Shown: positions 47,416-60,180, counted from the stretch's first letter. The stretch is 64,000 nucleotides of DNA from Mermis nigrescens (GCA_036768485.1 JAVLUZ010000154.1:26463637-26527636); one strand, 5' to 3'. Program-made: numbers and translations. The notes: generated by a model from the letters alone, not told the origin.

Positions 47416-50400
47416 TCAGGGTAGCAATTTCCACGGTTCTAAACAGTCGCCGACCGATCTGCCGTAATAGTAATCGTAGTACGGATTGGGCGCGGCGCCG
47501 GCGTTCATGCCGTACGCGATGCCGTTGTATGGATTGGTCGGCCCGGCGCTAACGATCTGATTCTGGTGGGGGTGGTGCGACCCCCCAGCCGCGATGTACA
47601 TCGCTGCGGCGGCGTGCTGCTGCATGGCGGCGGCGGCCATTTCGCTCGACGATTTGTAGTCGGCGGACGATCTGGCGGCGGCGTAATCCGCGTTGGCGGA
47701 TCGGTAATCCGCGTTGGCGCCGCCGTAACCGCAACCGCCGGCGGTTGCGGTCCCGCAAGTGGCGTGAAGATGGGTCGCCGCAACCTGCGGTTGCCGCTGC
47801 TGGTTTTGCTGAGGCGTTTGACCGCCGGCGACGTCCGCCGTCGACGGCAGCGACTCCTTTTTCGGCGCTACGCTTCCCAGTTGGTTCGACGCGACGTTGG
47901 CGGATCCGGGTCCGCGACTGGACGCGCATTCGGGGCCGGCGACTGATTGACTGGGATTACCGGATCCTGGATTATCGCCAGCGCCGTTGCTTGGACTTAA
48001 ATTCGACGAGGCGGCTGATTTTTTCTTACTAGCCGTGGCGCTTGATTGCTGCCGACATTTGGCGCGGCGGTTTTTGAACCTGAATGAATAGGAAATAAGA
48101 AAACTTCGAGAGTTAATGCATGCAAAAATGTTTTTCCGGAGTATTGCCAGAACAAAGGGGGCTAATATCAGCTTTCTGATTCTTTTTGAAAAAAGCGGCT
48201 TAGAAATTATTTGCGCGTATCATATGTGTGTATGATGTATTTTTTAATTTTCTATATCTCAATAAATATCGAATTTGTTAAACTGGTCTTTTTTATGATG
48301 TATTTTCTTTAATTTTTGTATATGAAACCCTCTCAGCTTTATTTTGCCAAAAAAACCGATATAGCCCACTTTTGTCTGGTAGCGCCGAAACGCTTGCTGT
48401 TGTGTAGTAATTACCTTTATATTTTTTTAACGAATAATTTTTTCCGAGAGTGTCATTTTTGGGAAGCAAAAACGTTCTGCTCCTTCCACGTCTTTTTCTA
48501 TCGTTTTCTAATTTAAAAAATCCGTTGTGAATTGATATGAAAAATGAGGCACTCGAGAAATATCGTTTTACTAAAAGTGTAGATAAATTCTTCTAACATA
48601 TTTTTCCGACTCCTTTTTGTATAAAAATCTAATTCAATCTTTTTTTCAATTTTTAGTCTTAATATATTCTTAGCTAATGATCAATATTTACGGATGATAC
48701 AGCATTTTCGAAGGAAACCTTGATTTTACCCTTTTCTAGTCTATTTTTTCAATTTATTCTTAAAAACACTCAGCTCTGTCAAGATGGAGTCTAAGACAAA
48801 TACTGAATGATATATCATCCTCAAAGATCCAACCAAGGAACCATTTATTCGAACAAAAGGCAGTGGTACTCTATCCGACATTTGCGCATATGCAAATCAC
48901 ATATATATAAATATAAACCTTGTATAACGATATGACACGAAGGCCCTAGAATAAAATGGGGAAAAGCTCACTAAGTTTAAGGTGAAATGATCTTTGTTAG
49001 AGCCAAAAAATATTTACGGTGTGCAAATGCTATTCATGATACAAAAATAAGATTTATTGACTGTCAAAAAGTCAATAAATGTCATTAATGAACAATATCG
49101 AGCCCAAAACGATCAGAAATTTCAAGAATGATTCTAAACGATATTTAAAAATCAATAGAGAATACATACCCTTATTTATATCGCAGACTTCGTCGAGCCA
49201 ATGCAATCAGACGTGCACGCAAGGGGGAATTGAGGTCAAAAACAGAAAAAATCACTTCTTATTTTCAAAAGTGCTTTAACTTGACCATAAACTGATATTG
49301 AGGCAGTTTTTATGCGATTTTAACATGTATAACAGTTTTTGTCCATTTTAGATCAGATAAGCTCTTTGTACCCCCCTCGACCAGTCCGATTGTCCCCCAC
49401 CCAATGACAGTTTTGTGAACCTTTCGAACGGTAATGCTCTGCATGTGATAGCAACCACCCCTGAATTATTCTTTCCACATACATATTCGTACAAATTTAC
49501 AATATTGTATTCAAATAATTCCTTACTTTGATAAACAAAGATAAAATTGATGACTTTATTTGCCTTTTATCCCTATGTGGCTAAACCTAATAATTCGGGA
49601 TGAGTATGAAGCTTGTTTTTGTAACTTTTATTAACAACAAAATATTGCGGGAAGCTGTCGTAAATCGTATATTTTACAATTATCGTCATCGGTCATGCTT
49701 TCTTCCTTCCGGAAAACAGTGCGGACGGATGTCTTACATATTCTTACACTTTTTTAAATGTACACGATCTGCTGTACCTAAATGCATGCGTAAAGAATAC
49801 AAGACTGCAAGACTGCATATTTTCCTAAAACTGTGCATTTCATCTAAAAAATCTGTAATTGATATAAATATTACACATAATATCACCAAATACCGAAAAT
49901 TGCACAAGTTGATTTTTTGAACTTAAATTCATTTGGTCTAGCTCGGTTTAGGATTTGCCCTAATCAGGTTTTAAAAGCCGCAAACCTCTCCCTCTGCACA
50001 TACTCGTATCTCCGCGAAAATCATGAAGAATCATTGAAAAGATTTTCACATTTGATGAGATATTCGGGAGATACAACTCCTTTCACTGAAATTTTTAAAA
50101 TTTATTTTTCTGAATTTTTTCAATTTTTGTAACATATTAAGACAGAGATGGACGGTTACCTCTCTTCTGAACAACATGTTAAATCAAAATTTGTCGATTA
50201 AATTTTATTCGTCATAAGTAATAACAGCATTTAGTGTTTAACTCACCACACTTGTACTCTGGATTCAGGCAAATTTATTTTTTGCGCTACATCTTCTCGC
50301 AAAAATATATCCGGATATCGAGTCTTTAAAAATAAATTTTCGAGAATTTCTAACTGAGCTCGGCTGTAAGTCGTTCTCTCGCGGCGTTGTTTGCGTGGAG

Positions 50401-50650
50401 GCGGACCTGAGAAATTAGTCAAATTTTAAGTATTTATGGCTTTTATTATTTCAAACAATTTAACATAAGATGTTATGATCTTAGAAAAATTTTGCGAGTT
50501 TTTACCCGTCATGTAGGTTAGACCAGACGAAAATAAATTCGGCGGTGCGGCGGGTGGGCCGAGAGTTAAGCTAGGCATCATGTAGGGTCCGGCTTTAAAA
50601 TAATTAGCTGCTTGAAATTGGGCAGCAGCATGGGACGGATGATAAGTCAT
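47416..50650 (-). CDS. Otx: Otx/orthodenticle homeobox gene, conventional copy
   Basis: Minus-strand exons are 50650-50506, 50406-50247 and 48079-47416, phases 1 and 2, giving 322 residues. The homeodomain is residues 55-114, starting [20 protein letters not shown] and ending [14 protein letters not shown], with Lys at 50, KTRYPDIF and KINLPESRV. It is much closer to Otx/Otd consensus than its neighbour. The start sits in a good context (ATCGCCATGA). The N-terminus ([18 protein letters not shown], ending [12 protein letters not shown]) aligns with that of the neighbour (ending [11 protein letters not shown]), with the same phase-1 splice. The third exon is strongly GC-rich, alanine/glycine-rich, with ANADY/SADY repeats and a His-rich HHPHQNQ. 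The C-terminus [10 protein letters not shown] resembles the DCLDY...SWK end of Otx proteins. Intron 2 falls inside codon Trp48 of the homeodomain. Confidence 0.94.
49205..49452 (+). repeat. Family A repeat in Otx copy 2, intron 2
   Basis: Family A sequence from ACGTGCACGCAAGGGGG through 'aaaagtgctttaacttgacca' to GGTAATGCTCTGCATGTGATAG. It is degenerate and non-coding. Confidence 0.6.
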
Positions 50651-50665
50651 GGCGATGTTATGAGC

Positions 50666-50671
50666 GGATTA
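50666..50671 (-). promoter_or_regulatory. K50-homeodomain consensus site beside the Otx start codon
   Basis: GGATTA (TAATCC on the gene's strand) lies 16 bases upstream of the start codon. TAATCC is the preferred site of Otx/Bicoid-type proteins. A six-base match is frequent by chance, so autoregulation is only a possibility. Confidence 0.2.
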
Positions 50672-53600
50672 AATGCTAAGGTAATTAAATTTGATCAATT
50701 TCCTTTGAAAAATGAAAATGGTATTAGGCAACGATGATAAATATTTAAAATTATTACCGAGTAATCGAGTAAGGACATAATATTTCAATTTGAAAAATAA
50801 ATCAGTGTTAAAGGACATAATTATTTTTGCTCAACCACTCACGCAATTTAAGTTTACAACAACTACCTACTCAAAAATTATCTTTAATTTGACAAATAGC
50901 GCAGTAAATCATGGGTATAAAATTTAACGATTATTTGTAAAGTTGTATCCTTTTTATTACCGAATTATGGCAAAAATGCTGCGAAATCGCTAAAGAATCT
51001 CAAATTGGTGAATGTGGTTTTTTTACCGGCTTAATGCATAATAATCGGAAAGCTTTGCTAGTCAAATAACCAAAATCGGATAACTCGCCAGATTTGAAAC
51101 AGGTTTAGCTCAATAAGCCTGTTAGCTTATCCCTTTCGCACATCAAGTTCACAAACGTTCATATGGACTAAAAAGATAATAAAAAAAGAATTAAGCCAAA
51201 CTGGACACAAATTCGACGCAACAACGCTACATTGTAATCACAAGGCGAATAAGTATACTGTAATCGGGTAGTGTGACCAAAAATCACGCGATGAAACCTT
51301 TATAAATCGTCGGAATGGCTCGGCTGAGCCGGGCTAATCATCGAAAAATGCCGAACCAATCCGCTCTAACGTTTAAGATTCGATTTTCGGAAGTAACGAC
51401 AAAAAGGCTCAACGCGCCCGGGCCTTCAGAGTTAAAAAAAGGCGGACATTAACCGAAATGGGCGGAGCTTGAGCCTCTGCAACGGCTAATCAAAATGGGT
51501 CAGACGGAAAAGATTTAGCGCCAATCCACTTCGGCGAATCTAATAGCCCCGGGGCTATTTATGTTATGATGGGGCTTTTAGTTAAACTGACGTAAAATAT
51601 TAATGAGAAGTCATTTGCGGATAAGCGCGTAAATAAGAAACGAGTTTAAAAGCTCGGTGTACTGTAATTTTCTATTATATTGTGTAGGTAGCTACTTTTC
51701 TTGCGATAAAGACCAGCCAAATTTTTCAAAACTTCAAGAGTCACATTCGAATAAAGTTTCGACCTTCGCGTACACTTCGCGTATATTCAGCGATTTTTTC
51801 AAAAGTATTTTCAATCCACATCATCTGTCAATCACAACGAAACTGGAACGTACGTGCGTATACTTCGCTGGGTGCAAAAATACACTACGCGCAATTAGCG
51901 TAAAAAGGGGCGCATGATAATAGAAACTGCCTACAGTATACCGGGTGGCCCTCATTACAGCCCAATTTTACGGTGCACTTTTTTGTAATCCTTTAAACGA
52001 GGCCGAAATTCGTTCCATTGGGCTACGGCATTTTTGGGCCTGGCGCAACAGGGAATCATAAGAGCGGCAAGTTTTTGAAAGGTAGAAAATGTCTGTCGGT
52101 GTTTGTAGAGACCGTCACACTTCATTATAACATTCTTGGATGCAAATGCGAAAATCATGAACCGTTTGTCTGGTCTACTGTAGGCCTATACGACAAAGCG
52201 TGTTTATTCGAAGTTTCGTTGACCGAAAATGTTCAAAATCCTAAAACTTGACGCATAATGCTCAAAATTAGGTTTTGTGGCGTCAATGAGCTAAAATTAC
52301 TGTATTTAATCCTTGAATTCAGCTTTAGTAGAGCGAATAGTGCTATTTTTACTCTCGCAAAGAATAATGATGCATTCAATGAACGTAAACTCTCCTATAA
52401 AGAAAAATGATTAAAGAAGAAAAAAGAACAACGAATAATAATGAAAATTATAAAGAAAATCTAATTCGGAACAGGTCGCCAATATCCAGCAATAAAGCAA
52501 CGCTATCTAAGTTTATCTAGGAATGGCTATAAAAGCATACACACTATTCCACGGAAAGAAAATATGACGTTTATTCCTAAAAAATACACCGGATAAAATA
52601 AACATATGAATAAAAAATTATAAAAATAAAAAGTACACCAGTTGTTTTCTTATAATCATTTCCAAGTGTATCTATTTAAGGTGTATTAGATCTAAATTTT
52701 TTGAAAAATAACTCATTCGATTGGAAAACGATTTTAAAAAACTGAAATCGAATTGACAAAAGTCGAAGAAAAACGCGTTAAAATAACTTTAAATTGAGTT
52801 TGACCTTTATTTATAACGCCTTGCTAATTTTGAAAAATTTAAAATATATGTCGTAAGGTAATTTATACCAACCAACAATATACATACTGTAGCTCATACT
52901 AGACCACTCGCGAATATGTAAACAAGAAACACTTAGTGAAGGCAAATACAAAACGCGCAACACAAACAAAAACTACAGTATGATAGCATTACGAACGAAA
53001 CGGCACTCTGGAAATCTGTGTTTGGAAATCGGCTTAAGCCCTCTCTCTCTCTCCTTTTTGCTTATCTTTGCTCAAGCACGTTTTTCGATATAAGAAGCTA
53101 TAAATTTTTATGTATATGCTCCAAGACCTGATACAGTAAATTTTTTCCTATACATAATAGATAGGTAAGTAGGTACTATTTTTATAAGTAATGAACTTTA
53201 CGTAAAGTACATACACGAAGCGAAATGAAAGCATACGAGACTGGAATTCGTATTTTACTTATGAAAACTTAAGTCGCAATAATAGACATATACCGAAAGT
53301 GTTGAAAAGTGTTGCGAAAGCCCTAAATCAGATTATATTGAGCAAAGAAGATTATTAGCAGATAATGCAGAGCAAAATCTCGAAAATCGGCAAAAACCCA
53401 ATAAGCGGAATAAAGTACAAGAATGCGTTAACTAAACGATCGCTTTAAATGAGTTTTGACGCCGAAAAACGCGCTTCGCTTGTTTGAAAACGTATTATTT
53501 ACCGAAAATCTGATTACAATCGACGAAATTTTTGAGCTACATAGTATATCCGATAAATAAAGTTAGTTTTGCTAATCTTATTCAAAAATACTTACATTAG

Positions 53601-54530
53601 AAAAATGAATTTCCCGACGTTGCACCGAATTTCATTGACTGGAATCGGCTACATTTCATTGCGACTTTCTTGCTAAATTGACACAAGATAGTAATTTACA
53701 TACATATGTGCATATTTCTGTTATTATAGGTGGGTATATTTTCAATTGTTCATTGATTTATTCTTTCAAGCAACTACTGCCTAAACGCGGGCTTGCGATT
53801 CGTCAAGTAGTGCGAGCATTAAATTATGGCATCACTTTACCGTGAAATCGCTGTGACAGTTTTCCGGCCCAAAAGATGTCAAGTTTGATAGATGTGATTG
53901 CCCCGAAAATTCGTCCTCGATATTCACGCGTATTAAAAGCAGCATACTGCATACTGTATCGTGATTTGCGTACATAAATAAGTGCAAGGTATTCACTTTT
54001 GGCCAACCAATTACAAAAATGTGTAAGGATAGATTTTGTATTGTAATTGCCGTAAAATATGACAAGTAATACGGTAGTAAGCCTTCCTTTGTACGTGTCA
54101 AATGATCACTTCAAGCATATGACCGGTGCTGTATCGGTATGCAAATGAAACCAATCCCTGAAAAATAGTAACTATATCCACAACGCATTGATGTGCCTGG
54201 GCTTTGAAGATTTTCACGTGGACGTATTTTTAGTGCCACCTTGAAAAGACTGTCGTTTTTTGTCCACACGCTCAACGCAATATAAATGAGCATATTTTCC
54301 AAAATGCGGTTGGGTCAGTCGTAAGGGGCGAAAAAAGGAGAATATCGTAATTAGATTAGGGTGGGAATCAGCGGGATCCGAGGCTTGAAGTGGTTTGCTC
54401 TTTGTAACCTATAGGGGTCAAGAGTTTCGAGATCCTTTTGTTCGAAATTGAGGCTGAATCATTTTTGAGTATATCGGCGTTTGAGAGAACCGACTCTATT
54501 TCAAGCTTTTTAATCTCCAATATTTTCATA
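50672..54530. other. Upstream region of Otx copy 2, no gene recognised
   Basis: No supported exon. The part 51290-51570 is CG- and G-rich, with repeated GGCTAATCA motifs near 51333 and 51483. This compositional island suggests a promoter or enhancer. The remainder is AT-rich. Confidence 0.4.
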
Positions 54531-54535
54531 CCAAG

Positions 54536-55115
54536 CGCGGTTTAGAGGGGGCGAAGGATCGGTTGCACCCCCTGTCATCAATAAATACATGCATGGGCGC
54601 AATAGAAAATAGTGTAAATTTTTGGATGATTTTAGCCATTTTCTATCATAGTTTTTCAAAAAAATTTTTGGCGCTTCGCGCCGGGTAATACTCATTAATG
54701 ACATTTACTTTCTTTCACGGCGCTCTAAAAACCTTATTTCTACGTCGAAAGGTGGGAAAAATTATGTAAGGAAGAAGAATTTTTTAGTCCTTTCAATGAT
54801 TATTTCACGAGTATTTTTCTGCGTATTGTGCCCATTTCCGCACTAATTTCGCGCGGTTTTTGTAGAAAACTTTGAAGAATTTTCAATTTTCTTCAGATTA
54901 TCTGAAGAAAATGATTCTGTCCATCAACAGACGGCTAAACCACAAGGTACTTTACGCAAAAAATGGCGGATTTTTTGGACAATTTCTGACACTATTAAGA
55001 AAATTTAGGCTTCACCGTGTCAAAAAATTCTGGATCAGCCGCTGTTTCTACGTAATTATAAACCTTTTTCCCCATTTCTTCAGCATTTTATCAAAAAATT
55101 CTTTTATCGATCTGA
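54536..55115 (-). repeat. Reversed family D element
   Basis: It contains the complements of family D landmarks: gcgcttcgcgccgggtaata, cattaatgacatttac, cggcgctctaaaaaccttat and gcccatttccgcactaatttcgcgc. It runs from GCGGTTTAGAGGGGGCG to about 55115. Coordinates are approximate. Confidence 0.6.
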
Positions 55116-56736
55116 CTTAGGTTATTTTCGACCAAAAGCAGAGTCATCGTCATTCAAGCGCATAACATTATTTAGTAACGTACATATGTAAAAGTAACGT
55201 CGTGCTTTCGTTAACAATGCGGCTTAACGTTAGCCCATTCGTTTTTATCATTTATTTGCTTAAGTGATAAAGCAGGCGTGAGAAAGGCAGCAAATAGCAA
55301 CGGCTTAAAGCATCTATTAGCTAATGCAATAAAGGGTCTTATCTTAACCACACGCACAGAAATAGCGTGGAATAAGCAGGCGGTTCATAATTCAACAGCT
55401 AACAAAACGCTAACGTTTTATACTCGGTTATTAGCCGCGTATTATAAAAGTAAAGAGTGCATTACTGTGATTAATAAATGATTAACATTTACGTAACTTC
55501 GGGCGACCTTGCAGAAATGCATTTAATTAACGATTGCTTATTTACGTCTTGAATTTCTGTACGTATCTACAGTTTGGCTACAGTATGCTTAAGTTTAGGT
55601 ACAATGTATGCGTATGCAAATACGCCAACTCGTGCTTATTTTGCATAGCATACAAAGTACGGTAACGTGCCTAAAAAAGAAAACCTTCTGCAACGCAGAA
55701 GTTTTGATATTTGCGATTGAGCTAAAAGGGCCAGCAAAATGTTGATGGAAATCAAATGGAAACAGCTAAGCTTAAACGCATACTTTAAAATTCTAAATGG
55801 AGTCAACATTCGACACGTATAAACAACTATTAACGTTAAGACAGACACAAACATCTTTCCATCGTGGTTTTTAGCGATTTCAAAAATATATTCTTTTTCT
55901 AGTCGATTTTTGCCTTGTTATTGTTTTTGATGTTATGCGAAGCATGATAAGGAATCGATTTCACAGAAAGTTTTGATTTCAATAGATTCTCGAATCCATA
56001 GGAAAAATTTACAGTCAGCAGTCAGAACAGAAATTCTCATTCCCTGCCAATACGCGCATCATGAAAGAACGTACATTAAGAGTGATTAAATTTTGTTTCC
56101 TCGCCCCTTTTCCAAATTAAAGTTATTTACTGCTCTTCTAGAGTTAAATATTTTGGTTCATGGCGAAATTCACTACAAATTTCCATGAATTTCTGACTAA
56201 ATTACATATATCAAAAGGGGCAAACATGTTAGTTTCATAAATCTTCGAAAGTTAAAAAGTGTGGGTTTTAGTACAATCAACAAACTCGTCCGCTGAAATC
56301 TTGACTAATTGCATAATATCTAGAAACCAAGTTCATAATCTTCCTGTGTCTCAACTGTTAAAAAATAAGCCGCTTCCGTTGAAGGCGAGATCAGACTGCC
56401 AACATTTCTTGTTTCGTTTAGCATTATCGTAAAATGATGTTAAATCACATTACCCTTCGAGATTACAGTCTCAATTCTACGCAAAAACTAAATACGAGTA
56501 AATTTGAATTTAAATTAAAGTAAGTTCATAAAGATATACATATGTACGCATATCTGAAAGGATAAGAATTATCGTATAGAGGACAAAAGAGTGGGTGCAG
56601 CAAGACAAGAAATCGCTTCAAATACGAAATCAATTCCTTGCACATTCTCGGGGTTTTTTGTCGGCACACATTAAGTTTATTGCCTTTTGTCGTTTTTCTC
56701 CTACTTTATTTTAATTTTTTATAATTGCACTTAATG
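55116..56736. other. Gene-free AT-rich DNA
   Basis: Only short open frames are present (longest 67 codons at 55278), none with a recognisable motif or splice partner. No repeat family assigned. Confidence 0.4.
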
Positions 56737-56744
56737 TACGCAAA

Positions 56745-56926
56745 CAGGGGCGGATTTAGGGGGCGGGGGGCGGCCGCCCCCACCCCATTAGCTTAAAATA
56801 ATGCGCAAAATTAAGGATTTTGAGCGATTTTTAGCGATTTTCGGGTTAAAACGGCTAATTTTCCCTCCCAAGTCAGGGTTCCGCCCCGGGTACCGCCCCC
56901 TTAGGAAAATCCTGGATCCGCCACTG
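56745..56926 (+). mobile_element. Family C hAT-like MITE
   Basis: A 182-bp element with ends CAGGGGCGGATTTAGGGGG and CCTGGATCCGCCACTG. Flanks are TACGCAAA (56737-56744) and TAAGCAAA (56927-56934), 7 of 8 matching. The GC-rich ends enclose an AT-rich core with aaaatcgct-type repeats. Confidence 0.88.
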
Positions 56927-57110
56927 TAAGCAAATGATGTTAGCTGTTCTTGCCAGAATATATACTACCTCAAAGTTTGAATGTAATATTGGCTTTTGTT
57001 AGATCTTTAACCATTTGTCTGATTGTCCCGATCAATAACAAGGACGAAAAGCAGTCCCTTCGATCTTTGATATATGTAGGCATTCTATGGAAATTAATTT
57101 GATTCTTGTT

Positions 57111-57512
57111 CCAGACATGTACATTTCGGGCTTTGGGGTCTAGAGACCCTTACAGAATCGAAAAATGGAAAATTTTCTCGAAAAAAATGAGGCAACATGA
57201 AGTGCTTGAAATCAGGCATGTATCTCTGGGGGAATGGGGGGTTCGGACCCCCCAAAATTAAGAGAAATCGGAAAAATAGGACTTTTTAAACGTTATTTTG
57301 TGCTATTTTTGGCTTTTTTGGGCTTAGTCCCCTCCCAAAAATTGGTGTTGGTCCCCCCAAAATAGAATGGCCAGCTACGTGCCTGCTTGAAATTGACCAG
57401 AAACAGTGGGATAACGTCGTTTTACCGTTCTTTTAGCATTTACACCAGTTTTTGCTCACTAACTGACTCCAGACCGGCTGATCCCCCCAAATTGGTCATG
57501 CTGTGCACCTAT
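57111..57512 (+). mobile_element. Family A MITE split by a family E insertion
   Basis: Family A from CCAGACATGTACATTTCGGG to GGTCATGCTGTGCACCTAT, interrupted at 57213-57385. Without the insert and one copy of its duplication, the host reads aagtgcttgaaattgaccag, the normal family A sequence. This confirms the break point. Confidence 0.85.
57213..57385 (+). mobile_element. Family E hAT-like MITE nested in family A
   Basis: A 173-bp element from CAGGCATGTATCTCTGGGGG to GCCAGCTACGTGCCTG. It is flanked by perfect 8-bp duplications CTTGAAAT at 57205-57212 and 57386-57393. The duplicated bases are single in uninterrupted family A copies, so this is a demonstrable transposition event. Confidence 0.95.
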
Positions 57513-60180
57513 TCATGGAGAGCTGAAAATCGTCGAGCGGGCATGTACACTTACTAAGAAAAATCTTTAAAAGTCCTTCTATTTCGAAGACATGTTTATA
57601 GAGCAAGCAGCAGAATCGGGGCGCATAATTTGAATTAAGCCAAAACAGAACGCTAGGAGAAATATGTCAGCTCTCAATAAATTCTCATTTATAAGTAACT
57701 ACAATCAGCTTTTAAGCTGTGATTTTTATTCATATTTTGAAGAAATTTTCGTGGAGCTCCACATACAATCGCGCTTCAGGGACTTACTCCATTTTCTGTG
57801 CTGGCTCTCATCTGAATTTTCTCATAGTAATTGCAGGTGGTCTATGCGACAAAGTAATTATGGCATGCGAAGTGTATATAGTTGATAGAGCCGAAGTATT
57901 AAAGTCATCATCTATTGTGTTATTTCGCCAAATAGGGGTTTCGTTCGAGGTGGTCTTTCAGATTGAACCACAGACTCAAAGGTTACCGATATATTGACTT
58001 TCCAGGATAAATCCATCCCGACCTGCCTGCCTAATTATGCGCGCGCTCAAAAACGGCCAAATTTACGGTAAACAGAGCAGAAAAAACGTCGAAGTGAAAA
58101 GCGAATGAAAATCTTCGCCTTTTTCCGAGGAATGCAATTTTTGATGTTTGTTGAACGCACATTCATTTATTTAATCGCAAATCCGACGAGCAAATTGTGG
58201 GCTTTCGCTTTTTTCTCGAACAATCGAGTCGGAGTCACAATTAGGCATTTTATGTACTTTTTTGAGAAAACGAGTAAGTGCCACTTTGCTGATGGGATAA
58301 CGAGCCACACGTTGAGCAGACGCTGATGTGTTTACTGTAACGAATTGGCACACGATGTGACGAGTAAGTTCTCGGAATAAATCCGACGAACAAACATGAT
58401 ATTCGTCGGGCATGTTGCTCATTTAAATGACGCATTTTATAACCGAATCTGTTTATTTTGAAAGCGAAAATGGATTAAACTCGATAAAGCATGTTTAAAT
58501 CTTCATGAAGAGAATCAAATTCTTATATCAAACAGAATGTGCGCCTAAAAAAACGATATTCGTTCGCTATTAGCGGAAAATTACGACTTGGAAGAAGTTA
58601 ATAGCAACTAAACGACTAAAAAGCGACTAAAATAATTAAGTAAGTAACTTTTTTATAAAAGATATTTATAGTCTTTTTCACACAGGTATGGGTTTAAAAT
58701 CTATCTCAGAGACAATAAGCTGACAATTGCAATTACAGCAGTCATAATCTGTCTGATTGCTATAAATAAAAATTCTTGCCTAAAGTTATGTGAAACGGAG
58801 TATAAACTAGATTGAATTATATGTCAATTTTTGTTGATACTTTAAGAAATTGGGCAGCACCGCACTACAGTGTCTTATTTACGAACGTAATTTTTAGTGT
58901 TCTAGTTCAATCATATCTGCTCAACACAATGTTCAATAGATTTGCCTCCCTCTCTGAGCCATCTAAACGTGCGAATTTAACGACCTTGAGAACTCGTGCA
59001 CTGTAAAATCGACATTTCCTGTATTCTTAAACGATATTACAGTAACCTGTTTCTTCAATCAAATGGCCCGGGCTTATTGAGGCGTTTGCCGAGCATGCCA
59101 AAATTGCAGCAACGAACGTCCTTCCACTTCTCGTGCCGTAATATGACAAATGGGGCAACCGGCGGAGCTAAAGCCGGATTATTTTCGGGGCACGTTCGTC
59201 CACCCTTTTCATTAGTAGTCCAAATGGTTTACAAAAGTGAAAAATGATGTATTAAATATACTGAGGTATCAAATGTTCCACGCAAATAATGATCGTTCGG
59301 CCCGGAAGCCCCGAAAATTCGTGAACCGGGAACGGAACCGTGCTTCGGAGTCTCAGCGTCACTCCAAAAAATATCCATCTGTCTGCCACGAAACAAAACC
59401 GGGATTAGCTTAAGCTGGGATTTAGCGGACGATTGGAGTGCAGCTGTTTTTCTTCAGCATTGTATGCATATAAATTAAGATAATGCAAGTTTCGGTAAGC
59501 TGATTTTTCGGAAGTTTTTTCCAGCAATTACGCTATAATTTGTCGTTACAGTAAGACATCCGAAAATGAGATTTGAGCTCTCCCGCTACTTGAAACCAAC
59601 TTAATCTATTGGCTTAAAGCATAGACGAGCACTCGAAAAACAATACTACTGGGTCATTGTGAAATTATCTGAAAAACAAACTGTGCGTACGCTGAGGATC
59701 ATCTGAGATTTGTAAATGAGATTTTCTCAAATCTCTAAAAATTGGCGCGCATTAAGCGTATTTATGAAATAATCAAAAATTAATATTATGCGAAACCCCG
59801 TCAATCTTTGTATTAAAAGGTCGGATTCCGAATTTTCAAATTAGACTTTCACGATTTGGCCCTAAAATTCGTTTTTTGTTTCAAAAGCTCGTTGGCTTCC
59901 TCCTTTCGAGACCATATGATGCTTAGCGTTAAAAAATTTCGAAAATTTAAAAAAGTACGACATAATGCGGGAATAATTTTTCTCTCGTTTCTTTCGCATT
60001 TGAACCTCTCAATTTTCATTCACAAATTTTAGTCTGTTTCACATAACTTCATGCATACATTTTAAGAATTTTAATCGACAGTAAGCCGAGTGATCAATGC
60101 TAAAATCGTAATCTGTCATTTATTTGTTGGAGATAGTTTTAATATTTATGACTAAAGTTGTGTGAAACAGACTATAGTCG
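57513..60180. other. Gene-free DNA with a GC-richer patch
   Basis: Open frames at 57664-57997, 58812-59006 and 58996-59247 show no known motif. The patch 59060-59440 is CG-richer than its surroundings and contains GGGATTAG (59401), an Otx/Bicoid-type site. It could be regulatory. Confidence 0.35.

Noticed and set aside
47505..47946. Arginine- or glycine-rich frames overlapping the Otx last exon
   Set aside because: They are shadow frames of the GC-rich coding exon. The Otx frame continues the homeodomain and explains the sequence.
57664..57997. Overlapping 73- and 92-codon frames
   Set aside because: No recognisable motif, no splice signals in frame and AT-rich composition. They are probably chance.
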